In this document: piece after piece, positions 37,194-46,098 of the stretch
Layout of the letters: each line of letters begins with the position of its first letter
Numbering within the stretch: position 1 is the stretch's first letter
Assembly: GCF_024172165.1 (NCBI RefSeq)
Contig: NZ_JAMZEB010000002.1
Location: 9,708,501-9,772,500 of the forward strand
DNA length: 64,000 bases
Source of the DNA: Nonomuraea thailandensis
Lineage (GTDB): Bacteria > Actinomycetota > Actinomycetes > Streptosporangiales > Streptosporangiaceae
Reading direction: 5' to 3'
The notes under the pieces: generated by a model
The model's database searches: none
Told to the model about the DNA's origin: nothing
What the model saw: only the letters and a program-made list of their open reading frames with translations
Position numbers and translations under genes: made by a program

Positions 37194-37544
37194 CTACTTG
37201 TCTTTGCCGTGAGCTTCCTTGGCCTCGTCGACCGAAGCGTAGATCCCGAAGACCTTGGTCAGACCGGTGATCCGGAAGATCTTGAGGATGCGCTCCTGCG
37301 TGCAGACGAGCTCGAGGGAGCCGTCGTGCGCACGTACCCGCTTGAGCCCCCCGACCAGGACACCGAGGCCCGTGGAGTCGAGGAAGTCGACCTTCTCCAT
37401 GTTGACAAGAAGGTGGAAGTTGCCCTTGTTGACCAGGTCGATGAGGAGCTCACGCAATCTCGGCGCCGTGTAGACATCGATCTCACCCTCGACCTCCACG
37501 ATGGTGAGTCGGTCTTCGGTGCGGTGATCCAACTTCAGATCCAC
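37194..37544 (-). CDS. bldG: STAS anti-anti-sigma factor BldG
   Basis: This encodes 116 residues. GTG 37544 follows GGAGGAT, so the longer upstream frame is not used. The whole length is one STAS domain: VEVEGEIDVYTAPRLRE, then VDFLDSTGLGVLVGGLKRV with the phosphorylated Ser at residue 57, exactly where BldG Ser57 lies, then ERILKIFRITGLTKVFGI. In Streptomyces BldG is needed for aerial growth and antibiotic production. It controls anti-sigma factors, including the one encoded next door. The divergent helicase gene is at 37714. Confidence 0.95.
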   Translation of the reverse strand: MDLKLDHRTEDRLTIVEVEGEIDVYTAPRLRELLIDLVNKGNFHLLVNMEKVDFLDSTGLGVLVGGLKRVRAHDGSLELVCTQERILKIFRITGLTKVFGIYASVDEAKEAHGKDK

Positions 37545-37713
37545 AGATCCTCCAGCGCCTCGCCTGCGAAAGTACTCTTGCGGGCCTGGCAATCTGGAGC
37601 GTGGCCCCAGACTGTCCGACCCTGACGCGCGGCATTCAACCACGCGCCTGGCTTGTGTCTATACGAAATCACGATTCCCGGCGACTTTGCCCCTCGATGC
37701 AAGACTGGAAACA

Positions 37714-40314
37714 GTGACTTCTACCGGATCCTCCCCACAACAGGCAGGTCCACTCCTCCACCACCTGCTTGGCGTTCCCGCACGTCACGAGCGTGTCACC
37801 CATGTGGAGCATGTTCCAGCACGTCAGGCGGGTCAAGTCAGTTGGCCCAAGTGGACACCTGAAGTACTTGTTACGCGCTTGGCGAACCGCGGGGTGACAG
37901 GACTCTGGCCTCACCAATACGAGGCCGCCGACCTGGCACACCGTGGCCGAAACGTGATCATTTCCACAGGAACGGCCTCCGGGAAGTCCCTGGCGTACCT
38001 CACCCCGGCGATCGCCTCGTGTCTCGACGGCGGCACGGTCCTCTACCTGACGCCCACCAAGGCCCTGGCCGCCGACCAGCTCCGCGGGCTGCGCGAGTTG
38101 CGCATCACCCAGCTGCGCGCGGCCTGCTTCGACGGCGACACGCCGTTCGAGGAACGCACCTGGGTACGCCAGCACGCCAACTACGTCCTGACGAACCCCG
38201 ACATGCTCCACCGGAGCATCCTGCCCCGGCACGCGCAGTGGTCGACGTTCTTCCGGCGTCTGCGCCTGGTCGTCGTGGACGAGTGCCACGGCTACCGTGG
38301 CGTCTTCGGCTCGCACGTCGCCCAGATCCTGCGCCGCCTGCGCCGCGCCTGCGCCCGCTACAACGCCCGGCCCACGTTCGTGCTCGCCTCGGCCACGGCC
38401 AGCGAGCCCGGCGTGTTCGCGACGCGACTGACGGGGCTTGAGATGGACGAGGTGACGGCGGACGCCTCGCCCAAGGGCTCGACCACCATCGCACTGTGGG
38501 AGCCGCCCCTGACGGAGCTCCGGGGCGAGGGAGGGGCTCCTGTACGGCGAACGGCCACGGCGGAGACGGCTGACCTGCTGGCGGACCTCGTCCTGGCCGA
38601 TGTACGCACGCTCGCCTTCGTCCGCTCCCGCCGCAGCGCCGAAACGGTCGCCCTGTCGGCCCGCGCCAAACTCGCCGACGTCGCCTTCTCCATCTCACCC
38701 CCCTTCCCCCTCCCACTCACCCCCACCTCCACGCCAACATCCGCATCCACGTACACCTCCCCGGCACCGCCTGACACCTCCTCCGCGCTCTCCGAGGTCC
38801 CCCCACCCTCTGAGATCCCTCCGCCCTCTGAGGTCTCCCCGCCCTCTGAAGCCCCGGCGTCCGCCCCGGCACCCGAACCGGCGTCGGAGCCGGGACCCTC
38901 GCGAACCACCCCCGCCTCCACTCCCACGCCCACTCACGGCCCTCTCACCTGGGCTCTCCCGGACACCCCCGACCCGGACCTCGCCGACCTCCCCAACAAG
39001 ATCGCCGCCTACCGGGCCGGCTACCTCGCCGAAGACCGCAGGCTCCTCGAAAAGGCCCTCCGCGCCGGCACGATCATGGGCCTGGCCACCACGAACGCCC
39101 TCGAGCTCGGCGTCGACGTCTCAGGCCTGGACGCCGTGCTGATCGCGGGCTGGCCGGGCACCCGAGCCTCCCTCTGGCAGCAGGCGGGCCGTGCGGGCCG
39201 CGACGGCCAGGACGCGCTCGCCGTACTGATCGCCAGGGACGACCCGCTGGACACCTACCTCGTGCACCACCCCGAGGCCCTGTTCGGCCAGCCCGTGGAG
39301 GCGATCGTCCTCGACCCGAGCAACCCGTACGTCCTGGGCCCCCACCTCTGCGCCGCAGCGGCCGAGATCCCGCTCACCGAGGACGACCTGCCCGTCTTCG
39401 GCGCCACCACGTCGAAGGTGCTCGATGACCTCGTGGCGCAGGGCCTGCTCAGAAGGCGCCCGGCCGGCTGGTTCTGGACCAGGCGGGAGCGCGCCACCGA
39501 CCTCGCCGACATCCGTGGCGGCGGAGGCAACCCCATCCAGGTCGTGGAGTCGTCCACGGGCCGCCTGCTGGGCAGCGTGGACGAGCCTTCGGCCCACACC
39601 ACGGTCCACACCGGCGCGATCTACCTGCACCAGGGCGAGACGTTCCTGGTGGAGCTCCTGGACCTGGACGCCGGGGTCGCCCTGGTCACGAGCGCCAACC
39701 CGGACTACACCACGTTCGCGCGGGACATCACCGACATCTCCATCCTCTCCACCGAACGCTCCCAAGCCCTCGGCTCCGGCACCCTCCACTTCGGTGAGGT
39801 GGAGGTGACCCGCCAGGTCGTCTCGTACCTCAAGAGACGCCTCCAATCAGGCGAGATGCTCGGCGACGAGCCCTTGGAACTGCCGCCACGCACCCTCCGC
39901 ACCCGCGCCGTCTGGTGGACGCTCCCCGCCTCCGCGGTGGCCCCTCTCGCCGAAGCCGGCATCGACCTCGGCGGAGCCGCCCACGCCGCCGAACACGCCT
40001 CGATCGGCCTGCTCCCCCTCTTCGCCACATGCGACCGCTGGGACATCGGCGGCGTCTCCACGGAGCTGCACGCCGACACGGGCCTGCTCACCGTCTTCGT
40101 GTACGACGGCCACGAAGGCGGCGCCGGCTTCGCCGAACGCGGCTACGCCCGCGCCACGGACTGGCTGACGGCCACCCGCGAGGCGATCATGTCCTGCGAG
40201 TGCGAACGCGGCTGCCCGTCGTGCATCCAATCCCCCAAATGCGGCAACGGCAACGAACCCTTGGACAAACGAGGCGCCATCCGCCTCCTCAACACGCTGC
40301 TCGCCTCACAGTGA
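37714..40314 (+). CDS. DEAD/DEAH-box helicase with C-terminal four-Cys MZB/DUF1998 domain (MrfA/SftH-type)
   Basis: This encodes 866 residues from GTG 37714 (TTG 37687 is also in frame). Domain 1 has Walker A STGTASGKS (83-92), DECH at 189-192 and SATASEP. Domain 2 has the motif VI QQAGRAGRDGQ near 489. The C-terminus has the zinc-binding cluster CECERGCPSCIQSPKCGNG near 828 with four Cys. This is the Hrq1/MrfA/SftH family of 3'-5' DNA helicases involved in repair of interstrand and mitomycin adducts; the M. tuberculosis counterpart by position is Rv3649. Residues about 328-412 are an unusual Pro/Ser/Thr-rich insertion inside the helicase core. Confidence 0.94.
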   Translation: MTSTGSSPQQAGPLLHHLLGVPARHERVTHVEHVPARQAGQVSWPKWTPEVLVTRLANRGVTGLWPHQYEAADLAHRGRNVIISTGTASGKSLAYLTPAIASCLDGGTVLYLTPTKALAADQLRGLRELRITQLRAACFDGDTPFEERTWVRQHANYVLTNPDMLHRSILPRHAQWSTFFRRLRLVVVDECHGYRGVFGSHVAQILRRLRRACARYNARPTFVLASATASEPGVFATRLTGLEMDEVTADASPKGSTTIALWEPPLTELRGEGGAPVRRTATAETADLLADLVLADVRTLAFVRSRRSAETVALSARAKLADVAFSISPPFPLPLTPTSTPTSASTYTSPAPPDTSSALSEVPPPSEIPPPSEVSPPSEAPASAPAPEPASEPGPSRTTPASTPTPTHGPLTWALPDTPDPDLADLPNKIAAYRAGYLAEDRRLLEKALRAGTIMGLATTNALELGVDVSGLDAVLIAGWPGTRASLWQQAGRAGRDGQDALAVLIARDDPLDTYLVHHPEALFGQPVEAIVLDPSNPYVLGPHLCAAAAEIPLTEDDLPVFGATTSKVLDDLVAQGLLRRRPAGWFWTRRERATDLADIRGGGGNPIQVVESSTGRLLGSVDEPSAHTTVHTGAIYLHQGETFLVELLDLDAGVALVTSANPDYTTFARDITDISILSTERSQALGSGTLHFGEVEVTRQVVSYLKRRLQSGEMLGDEPLELPPRTLRTRAVWWTLPASAVAPLAEAGIDLGGAAHAAEHASIGLLPLFATCDRWDIGGVSTELHADTGLLTVFVYDGHEGGAGFAERGYARATDWLTATREAIMSCECERGCPSCIQSPKCGNGNEPLDKRGAIRLLNTLLASQ
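38791..38856. repeat. 18-bp coding tandem repeat in the helicase insertion
   Basis: The unit CCCTCTGAGGTCTCCCCG and close variants repeat with an 18-bp period, giving SEVP, PPSEIP, PPSEVS and PPSEAP in the product. It is part of the Pro-rich insertion of the helicase. Confidence 0.8.
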
Positions 40315-40672
40315 TCCCGCTCATCACCCAAACCCGATCAACACACACAAGCGAATACCCAGCACACATCCCCGCCAAGCAACACAAACCCCGGCCCGCG
40401 AACAACAAGCGCCACATTTCACGCATGACGACTCCCTGCCCGAGTCGCAGCAAGTTGCGAACACAGCCCAACAGAGACCGTGCCGTCCAACGCACGCCAA
40501 GCGCACTCAGTGATCACTTACACCCGAGACCAGCCGGAATCTCGCCACCCATCACGTGCACGCATTTCCAAGGAGTCCGACCTTCTACGGACTATCCACT
40601 CCTTGAGAACACCCGACGATTCATGAGCGGTCATGAGCGATCGGGCCCTGGCGCACAGCACCAACGCCTCCC
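40315..40672. other. Intergenic region between convergent helicase and large membrane-protein genes
   Basis: The 358 bases are A/C-rich on the + strand near 40320-40450. I see no strong hairpin, no recognisable gene and no repeat. It is expected to hold terminators for both convergent genes. Confidence 0.5.
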
Positions 40673-43135
40673 CTAACTCCAGCCATCCCGGTGCCGACGA
40701 CCCGCCTGAGCCCGCTCATCACCCTTCGCACCGCCCCGATCATCGCCATCCTGATCAGCGGCCCAGAAATCGGCCGCCCCCGGCTGTGGACGCTCCCAGA
40801 ACCCGCTGTCCTCCATCGATCTCGGCGACGGCGGCAGGTAGTCATCCCAGCGCTCCTCAAGACGTACGGCAGGAGCGACCGTTGGAACGGCAGGCCCGGA
40901 GACATCCGTGACCGCCGAACTCGGCAGAGCGATATGCAGCGGCCCCTGCTGCACCCCCCACTCTTCCTGCTGTTTCGGGCCGCTACCCGAGTCGCCACCA
41001 TCAGCAACGTGCGGCACCGAACCACCGGACGCGATCCGCCGCGTCCGCTCAGGCGTGACCGTCTCCCCGCCCGCCCGATCAGAGGCGGAGGCTTCCCCAC
41101 GCCTCCGATCAGACATGGACGCCTCTGCCCGCGCCCGATCAGGCGTCAGAGTCTCCCCATGCGTCCGATCAGGCGAGGACGCCTCCCCGGCCGTCCGATC
41201 AGGTCTGAGTGCCTCCCTGGCCATCCGATCAGGTGTGAACGCCTCCCCGGCCATCCGATCAGGAGGGAACGCCTCCTGGGCCATCCGGCCTGGCGTGGAC
41301 ACCTCCCCCCGCATCCGATCGGCGGCGGGCTCGTTCCTTCGCCCAGGACCAGCACCATACGGCTGCATGCCACGCGGGGTGGCAGGGGCGGCACCGGCAC
41401 TCAACGGAAGCTCCCCGGACAACCCGGAGGCGCGCGGTCCAGGCGATGCGACAGAGCTCGGCGGCGACTCGACAGCGGAAGCCGATGGCAGCGACTCAGC
41501 AGCGCCACCGCCCATTCCCACCTCCGACGGCTGCCTCAAGACCTCAGACAGCGACTGCCCCGCCCCACCTGACTGCTGCCCGCCAACCCCCGACTGCATA
41601 TCCGGACTGACACCCGGCCGTTGCCCTCGACCATCGAGCCAGGACTCCGCCCCCTCTACCGGCCGGCGGCTTCCCCCCTCGATGGACGAACCCGTCACCC
41701 CGCCCGGTCGGCGGCCCCCACCCTCGGCAGACGAACCCGCCTCCCCACTCGCCTGCTGGTTCGGGGTGCCGAGTGAGCGCTCGGCCTCCGTTCCGGGGCC
41801 CTGATGGGACCGGGAAGCCTGTTCCGGAAGCCGAGTCTTGGCGACGGCCAGGATGACGGCCGGCCGACGAGGCACAGCCGTGGTCGATGGAGTGCCGGCG
41901 TCGGCCTGCCTGACGTGTAGGCCAGGATGCGCGGTGTGGGCCTGCGCCACTCCAGCCGACGTATCGATGTCCGGCGTCGGCGTGGAGGCGGGACCGCCTG
42001 CGCCGGTGGCGAGGGCGCGCCGCCTGGCCCAGGCGCCCGCGTGCGCACCGAGCAGCAGCAGGAGGATTCCGCCTGCGACGTAGAGGCCGTACTGCCCGAT
42101 GTTCCCGATCGGCGACTCGCTCGACTGCGCCTTCACGCCGTCGCTCTGCACGGGAGTTTCGTCGTCGCCATCCTTCGCACTTGTATCGGCCGGGACCAGG
42201 TCACTGTTCTCGCCCTGCTCGTCAGCGGCGGGGATGGGAAGGTTGCCGCTCGGGTCGGCGTCCGGGATGTCGGGCAGCTTCGTGGTCGCCGGTTTGCGGG
42301 TGGGCGTGGTCGGCTTGCGGGACGGGACCGTCTGCTTCTTGGCGGGCAGCGTCGGCAGCGCATCAACGCCCCGGGCGTCTCTGTTCTTCGGCACCTGCGC
42401 GCTGTCGGTGGCCTTCTTCGTCGGCTGGGCCGCCGGTGGAGCGGGGAAGGTGACGTACGCGGCCGCCGAATCACCCGACCCGATCGAACCGCCGTCACCA
42501 TCCCCCCTGAACGCCTTGACCGAGAACCCCACCCGCTGACCCGCTGCCTTAGACGGCACAGCGAGCACCGCCTTGCACGAGGAACCCGCGCAGACGCTGT
42601 CGGCGGACAGCCGTCCGACGACGCCGGACTGCGTGTTCGAGACCTCGTACGACTGCAGGTCGGGCTCCGATCCCTTGCTCCAGGTGACGAGCACCTTGTC
42701 GGCGCCCTGCCTGCTCGCGTTCACACCGCCTGGCGCTTCGGCCGGTCGGCGCAGCTTGAACGTGCTGCTCGCGTACCTGTTCCCGGTGATCTCCCCCTTG
42801 AGGGTCACCGTGAAGGTCCCGTTGGGGGCGTCACCCGCGTCGAACGTGCCGGACAGCGTCTGATTGGCGCCGCCTGCGGCTACCTTCTGGCTCGGCGTGG
42901 AAGGCCCGTCGACGTACAGCCCCATCCTCAGTTGCATGAGCCCCGTACGCGCGGAGACCGTCACAGACGAACTCGAGATCACCTCACCGTCGGAGGGCGA
43001 CGTGATCTGCCCGGAGGAGCCGGCCCGCCCCGTCACCGCGGACGCCTGGGCAGTGCCGCCGAGCGCGATGGATCCCGCCACGAGCATCCCTGCGGCTACA
43101 ACTCTGCCGACTACCGACACGACGCTTCCCTCCAT
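40673..43135 (-). CDS. Large envelope protein with Ig/FN3-like domains and a decapeptide repeat tail
   Basis: This encodes 820 residues from ATG 43135; GTG 43120, with GGAGGG just before it, is a good alternative. A signal peptide (VVAAGMLVAGSIALGGTAQASA) leads to an Ig-like domain (ITSPSDGEVISSSSVTVSAR) and an FN3-like domain (APGGVNASRQGADKVLVTWS), then a Pro/Thr/Lys linker. A membrane helix follows at about 348-372 (LYVAGGILLLLLGAHAGAW) with an Arg stop-transfer. The remaining 450 residues would be cytoplasmic, low in complexity, and contain nine tandem copies of a 10-residue unit at 607-696. No family is recognised for the tail. It precedes the Tad genes and may be an accessory to that machine, which is inference from position. 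Confidence 0.8.
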   Translation of the reverse strand: MEGSVVSVVGRVVAAGMLVAGSIALGGTAQASAVTGRAGSSGQITSPSDGEVISSSSVTVSARTGLMQLRMGLYVDGPSTPSQKVAAGGANQTLSGTFDAGDAPNGTFTVTLKGEITGNRYASSTFKLRRPAEAPGGVNASRQGADKVLVTWSKGSEPDLQSYEVSNTQSGVVGRLSADSVCAGSSCKAVLAVPSKAAGQRVGFSVKAFRGDGDGGSIGSGDSAAAYVTFPAPPAAQPTKKATDSAQVPKNRDARGVDALPTLPAKKQTVPSRKPTTPTRKPATTKLPDIPDADPSGNLPIPAADEQGENSDLVPADTSAKDGDDETPVQSDGVKAQSSESPIGNIGQYGLYVAGGILLLLLGAHAGAWARRRALATGAGGPASTPTPDIDTSAGVAQAHTAHPGLHVRQADAGTPSTTAVPRRPAVILAVAKTRLPEQASRSHQGPGTEAERSLGTPNQQASGEAGSSAEGGGRRPGGVTGSSIEGGSRRPVEGAESWLDGRGQRPGVSPDMQSGVGGQQSGGAGQSLSEVLRQPSEVGMGGGAAESLPSASAVESPPSSVASPGPRASGLSGELPLSAGAAPATPRGMQPYGAGPGRRNEPAADRMRGEVSTPGRMAQEAFPPDRMAGEAFTPDRMAREALRPDRTAGEASSPDRTHGETLTPDRARAEASMSDRRRGEASASDRAGGETVTPERTRRIASGGSVPHVADGGDSGSGPKQQEEWGVQQGPLHIALPSSAVTDVSGPAVPTVAPAVRLEERWDDYLPPSPRSMEDSGFWERPQPGAADFWAADQDGDDRGGAKGDERAQAGRRHRDGWS
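41048..41317. repeat. 30-bp coding minisatellite, nine copies
   Basis: On the + strand the unit resembles GCCTCCCCGGCCATCCGATC followed by AGGTGTGAAC, repeating every 30 bp with 60-90 % identity between copies. It encodes RMAGEAFTPD-like decapeptides in the large envelope protein. All copies keep frame, so the array is translated. Confidence 0.9.
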
Positions 43136-43935
43136 CGAGAGCCTCGCGCCGCCTGAGCACCCTCTGGGCGTTCATGCGACGACCGGAAGTGCAGTGCGCC
43201 CGGCCGATACGGTCACCGACCGTCCCCGGGCCCGCACCCTAGCGACTGCGCCCTTGCTCTCCCAGGCTCCTTGACGCATACGGCATGGACCGAGGGTAAG
43301 CGGAACCTTACGGGAGACATCCGACTCTTGGACACCACGTCTAAGAAGTCGTGACTTGATTGCGACATTGCCCCTCAGGCCTCAATCACCCCATAACGCC
43401 TACCCCCTCCAGCCGCCCTCTCCGTGTGTCGCGCAATGCGAGGCCGTCCTCATCTGAGAACCGTCGCGGCGCCACCTCGGAAGGCACTCTGGCCGGTCCC
43501 CTGGCTGGGCGGCCGCCCCCAGGCTGTAGCTGACACTTCCGGAAGTGCCCTGCCACCTCCGGAAGCGCCCTGCCACCTCCGGAAGCGCCCTGCCACTGAG
43601 GAAATGCCCTGCTACCGCTGGGATTGGCCCATCTTCCAGGGGGATGACTCGCTCTCTGGTGCATCTCCGGCTACCTCGGAACCGGCTCGCGTACCTGAGC
43701 GCGTGCTGGCGCCTCCTCGGAGTCGGCACGCACCCTTACGGCATGCTCATGCCACACCGAGATGGGCTCGCGCACCTGCGCCTGCTCGCGTCACCTCTGG
43801 TATGGGCCGGGACCGCCTCGGAGATCGGCTCGCCGCCTCGGGACCGGCATTTGCGCTGGGCACCGTCCGTGCGCACGAGTGCAACCGGCTCGCCTACGAA
43901 TGCTTGTTCCCGTCAGCAGGAGCCCCTCAGATCCA
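43136..43935. other. 800-bp gene-poor region between the large membrane-protein gene and the tadE-like gene
   Basis: No gene is supported. It should contain the promoter of the large envelope-protein gene near 43140-43340. A 20-bp tandem repeat with TTCCGGAA cores lies at 43532-43610, and short GGCTCGC repeats are scattered to 43900. Confidence 0.55.
43532..43610. repeat. 20-bp tandem repeat with palindromic core, four copies
   Basis: Copies begin at 43532, 43552, 43572 and 43592. The two middle ones are identical (GCCACCTCCGGAAGCGCCCT). The first has a perfect palindrome CTTCCGGAAG and the last is diverged by an indel. Confidence 0.85.
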
Positions 43936-44361
43936 TCAGTCGAGTGTCGACGCCGTGGGGCCGGCGCGGGACCTGCCATGCACGGTGCGCGGGCCTAATA
44001 ACGGCAGCGAGATGGGCAAGGCCGTCCAGACGTCGGCGATGTCGTCGGTTATCTGGCATCTCGTGAGCTCGACACCATTCGCCGCAGCCAGCTCGGAGGC
44101 CTTACCACAGGCTCCTTCTGGGTCGATCAGCGCGAGTTTGGCTGCTGCGAGGGCGCTGAGGTCGGCGGCGCTGCCGGCTCGGTGGTGGGCCACGCGCACG
44201 GAACCCACCGTGGCGAATGCCGTGGCAGTTGCCATTAAGAGGCCCATGAGCGCCACACCCCACAGCGTGGCCGAGCCTCGGTCCTTGGAATTGATCGTCA
44301 CTCCTGAGGTTCTGTGGATGGGTGTTCCGTCAGTTGGTGGCGGGCTGCGGCGCCGTATCAC
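43936..44361 (-). CDS. TadE-like pilus protein, Rv3654c family
   Basis: This encodes 141 residues. It begins at GTG 44361, overlapping the tadE stop (GTGA), so translation is coupled. The signature is DRGSATLWGVALMGLLMATATAFATVGS, a charged residue before a single hydrophobic helix as in pilin-like Tad proteins, then RVAHHRAGSAADLSALAAA. The C-terminus carries two Cys in ACGKASELAAANGVELTRC. It is the last gene of the Tad cluster and matches Rv3654c in position. It is probably a minor pilin or pseudopilin of the envelope. Confidence 0.85.
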   Translation of the reverse strand: MIRRRSPPPTDGTPIHRTSGVTINSKDRGSATLWGVALMGLLMATATAFATVGSVRVAHHRAGSAADLSALAAAKLALIDPEGACGKASELAAANGVELTRCQITDDIADVWTALPISLPLLGPRTVHGRSRAGPTASTLD

Positions 44362-44738
44362 TGTTCGGTGGCTGCGGTGGCTGTGGCTTCTACGCGGACC
44401 GCGGGCAGCGCTTCGCCCCAGGAAGGGCGTACTTCCACTGTGATCTGCACTTGGGTGAGCTCAGGGCCACGGGTTATGGCTACTTGGGCGTTCGGGTGGA
44501 TGGCTGCTTGAGTGAAGGTGCGAACCTGCTCCAAAGGCTCGCCTCTGGCTGCGGCGCGGGCTGCCATTCGGGCGGCGTCCACGCATTCGAGTTGGACTCC
44601 GACTGCTTGGATGGCCCACAGGGCGGCGGCCAGGACGACCATGAGGGCGGGCAGCATCGCGGCGGTCTCGGCCGTCACCGAGCCCCGCGATGCCGACCGC
44701 TTGATGCTCCTGGAGGTCCGCGCGCGGCGCGGCGTCAC
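44358..44738 (-). CDS. tadE: TadE-family minor pilin
   Basis: This encodes 126 residues. The pilin-like signature RGSVTAETAAMLPALMVVLAAALWA has the Glu and hydrophobic helix of prepilin-type TadE proteins; QLECVDAARMAARAAARGE follows. It is processed by a prepilin peptidase and inserted in the membrane as a minor subunit of the Tad/Flp pilus. It overlaps its neighbour genes by 4 bases on both sides (ATGA with the DUF4244 gene, GTGA with the tadE-like gene), a tight translational unit. Confidence 0.92.
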   Translation of the reverse strand: MTPRRARTSRSIKRSASRGSVTAETAAMLPALMVVLAAALWAIQAVGVQLECVDAARMAARAAARGEPLEQVRTFTQAAIHPNAQVAITRGPELTQVQITVEVRPSWGEALPAVRVEATATAATEQ

Positions 44739-45268
44739 TCCTGCCCGGTTTTGAGCGCTCTGTCGATGAGCGAGGTCAGCATTTCCTGGACTTCTGGGCT
44801 GCTCACGACCTTGAAGAGCAACGCGGCGAAGGCGCAGGCCGCGATGGTTCCGACTGCGTACTCAGCGGTGGACATGCCGCGCTCCCGGTTGGTGGCGGCG
44901 TAGTGGAGCCACCTGTTCGTTCGGGGTCGGGAACTTCTGATGCGGTGATGCTTGCCTGCCGAGGAGGGAGCCGGCGACTGGCCGGAGCTTGAGGTGCTTG
45001 GGGCACGGGAGTCCCCTTCACGGATGGCGAGGGCGCTTGCGGAGGTCTCGTCAGTGCGTCGATCGGGCGCGATGCTGCGGCGCGGGCTGGTCGCCGCGTT
45101 GGTGATCTTGACCTCAGGGTCGGGATGCTTGTGGGACGTGAGGGTGAAGGGAGCGAGGGGTGCCGGGCTTCGGATGATTCGGTGGCCGGGATGAGCGGGT
45201 GGTGTGCTGGCGCCCGCATGGGCTGTGGCGGCTGCGATGTCGTCTGGCGTGGTGGCGGGACTGTGCAT
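44735..45268 (-). CDS. DUF4244 Flp-like pilin with a long Pro-rich N-terminal extension
   Basis: This encodes 177 residues. The conserved DUF4244 core is at the C-terminus: RERGMSTAEYAVGTIAACAFAALLF with the Flp-type cleavage site before MSTAEYAVG, then VVSSPEVQEMLTSLIDRAL. This family takes the place of the Flp major pilin in actinobacteria (Rv3656c). ATG 45268 follows GGAGGCAAG, a strong ribosome-binding site, so a Pro/Ser/His-rich extension of about 130 residues is made; orthologues are normally much shorter. The extension would be removed on cleavage. It is the first gene of the DUF4244-tadE-tadE-like unit. Confidence 0.88.
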   Translation of the reverse strand: MHSPATTPDDIAAATAHAGASTPPAHPGHRIIRSPAPLAPFTLTSHKHPDPEVKITNAATSPRRSIAPDRRTDETSASALAIREGDSRAPSTSSSGQSPAPSSAGKHHRIRSSRPRTNRWLHYAATNRERGMSTAEYAVGTIAACAFAALLFKVVSSPEVQEMLTSLIDRALKTGQE

Positions 45269-45846
45269 CTTGCCTCCAGGAGTTGGGAGCCGGGGTCCTT
45301 GGCCGGCGGGAGTTCAAGGGTGACGGAGGCTGGGTTGGGAGATGCTGGCCGAACAGCGTTCTGTGGATAAGGGCGATGGCATGGTCATTGCCTTGTGGAC
45401 GAAGGCCGAAGTGAGCCGAGCCGCGCGCACAGAGGACCCTTCAGGCGATGGAGGGTTCGACCGACCGCCTTGGCGGCAGGGCGGCAGGAGCGTACATCGC
45501 CCACGACGCGTGTGGTCAACGACGCGTGGCTGCAAGACGACCCATTCGTGCGGGCACGGCGACCGCGGAGCACAGTACGCACACAAGGACAGGGCGCTCA
45601 CAGCAGGGATGACACGCCCACGGGCCACTGCGACCATACGCTGGAGCACGCGTTGATCGCGTTGGTGACAGTGGTCGCGGCGGTCGCGTTGGCGGCGTGA
45701 GACGCGATGGTCGCGTTGGCGGCGTCCCCGACGTTGGTGTTCTGAACGGCGCTGCGCGGGGCATGGCCGACGTATCGGCCGCGCAGCCTCCAGACAGCCG
45801 GCGCAGTGGCGCGCGAGCCACGTACGGCGGAGTGTTGGCGGCTACG
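45269..45846. other. Gene-poor stretch upstream of the DUF4244 gene
   Basis: No gene is supported. It should hold the promoter of the DUF4244-tadE unit now that the cluster is split. Short GCGTTGG repeats occur at about 45650-45730, and the degenerate repeat array begins at about 45847. Confidence 0.5.
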
Positions 45847-46098
45847 TACTGCGGCGCGCTCAAGCACGGCCGAATGCGGTTGCCACAGCCCGTACGGCAG
45901 CGCGCCAAAGGCACTGTGGGTGCACATGGGCACAGGCGGTATGACGGTGCGCTCAAGGCACGAGGGACGCGCATGGGGAGGCCCCTGGTACGGCGGCACG
46001 CTCAGGCGCGGTGGTGCGGAATGGGGCACAGACCAGTGCGGCGGCGCTTAGGCGCTACGGGCGCGCATGGGCAGAGCGCGGTACGGCGGTGTGCCTCG
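45847..46098. repeat. Degenerate 45-49 bp tandem array, left part
   Basis: The core TACGGCGG or a one- or two-base variant recurs at 45847, 45893, 45940, 45989, 46037 and 46082, spacings 46, 47, 49, 48 and 45. The unit resembles TACGGCGGTGCGCTCAGGC, then GCGCATGGGCAGAGCGCGG. The last copy (46065-46098) is the shorter 34-bp form and ends at the IS element. Spacings are not multiples of 3, so no protein repeat is conserved. Confidence 0.8.
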
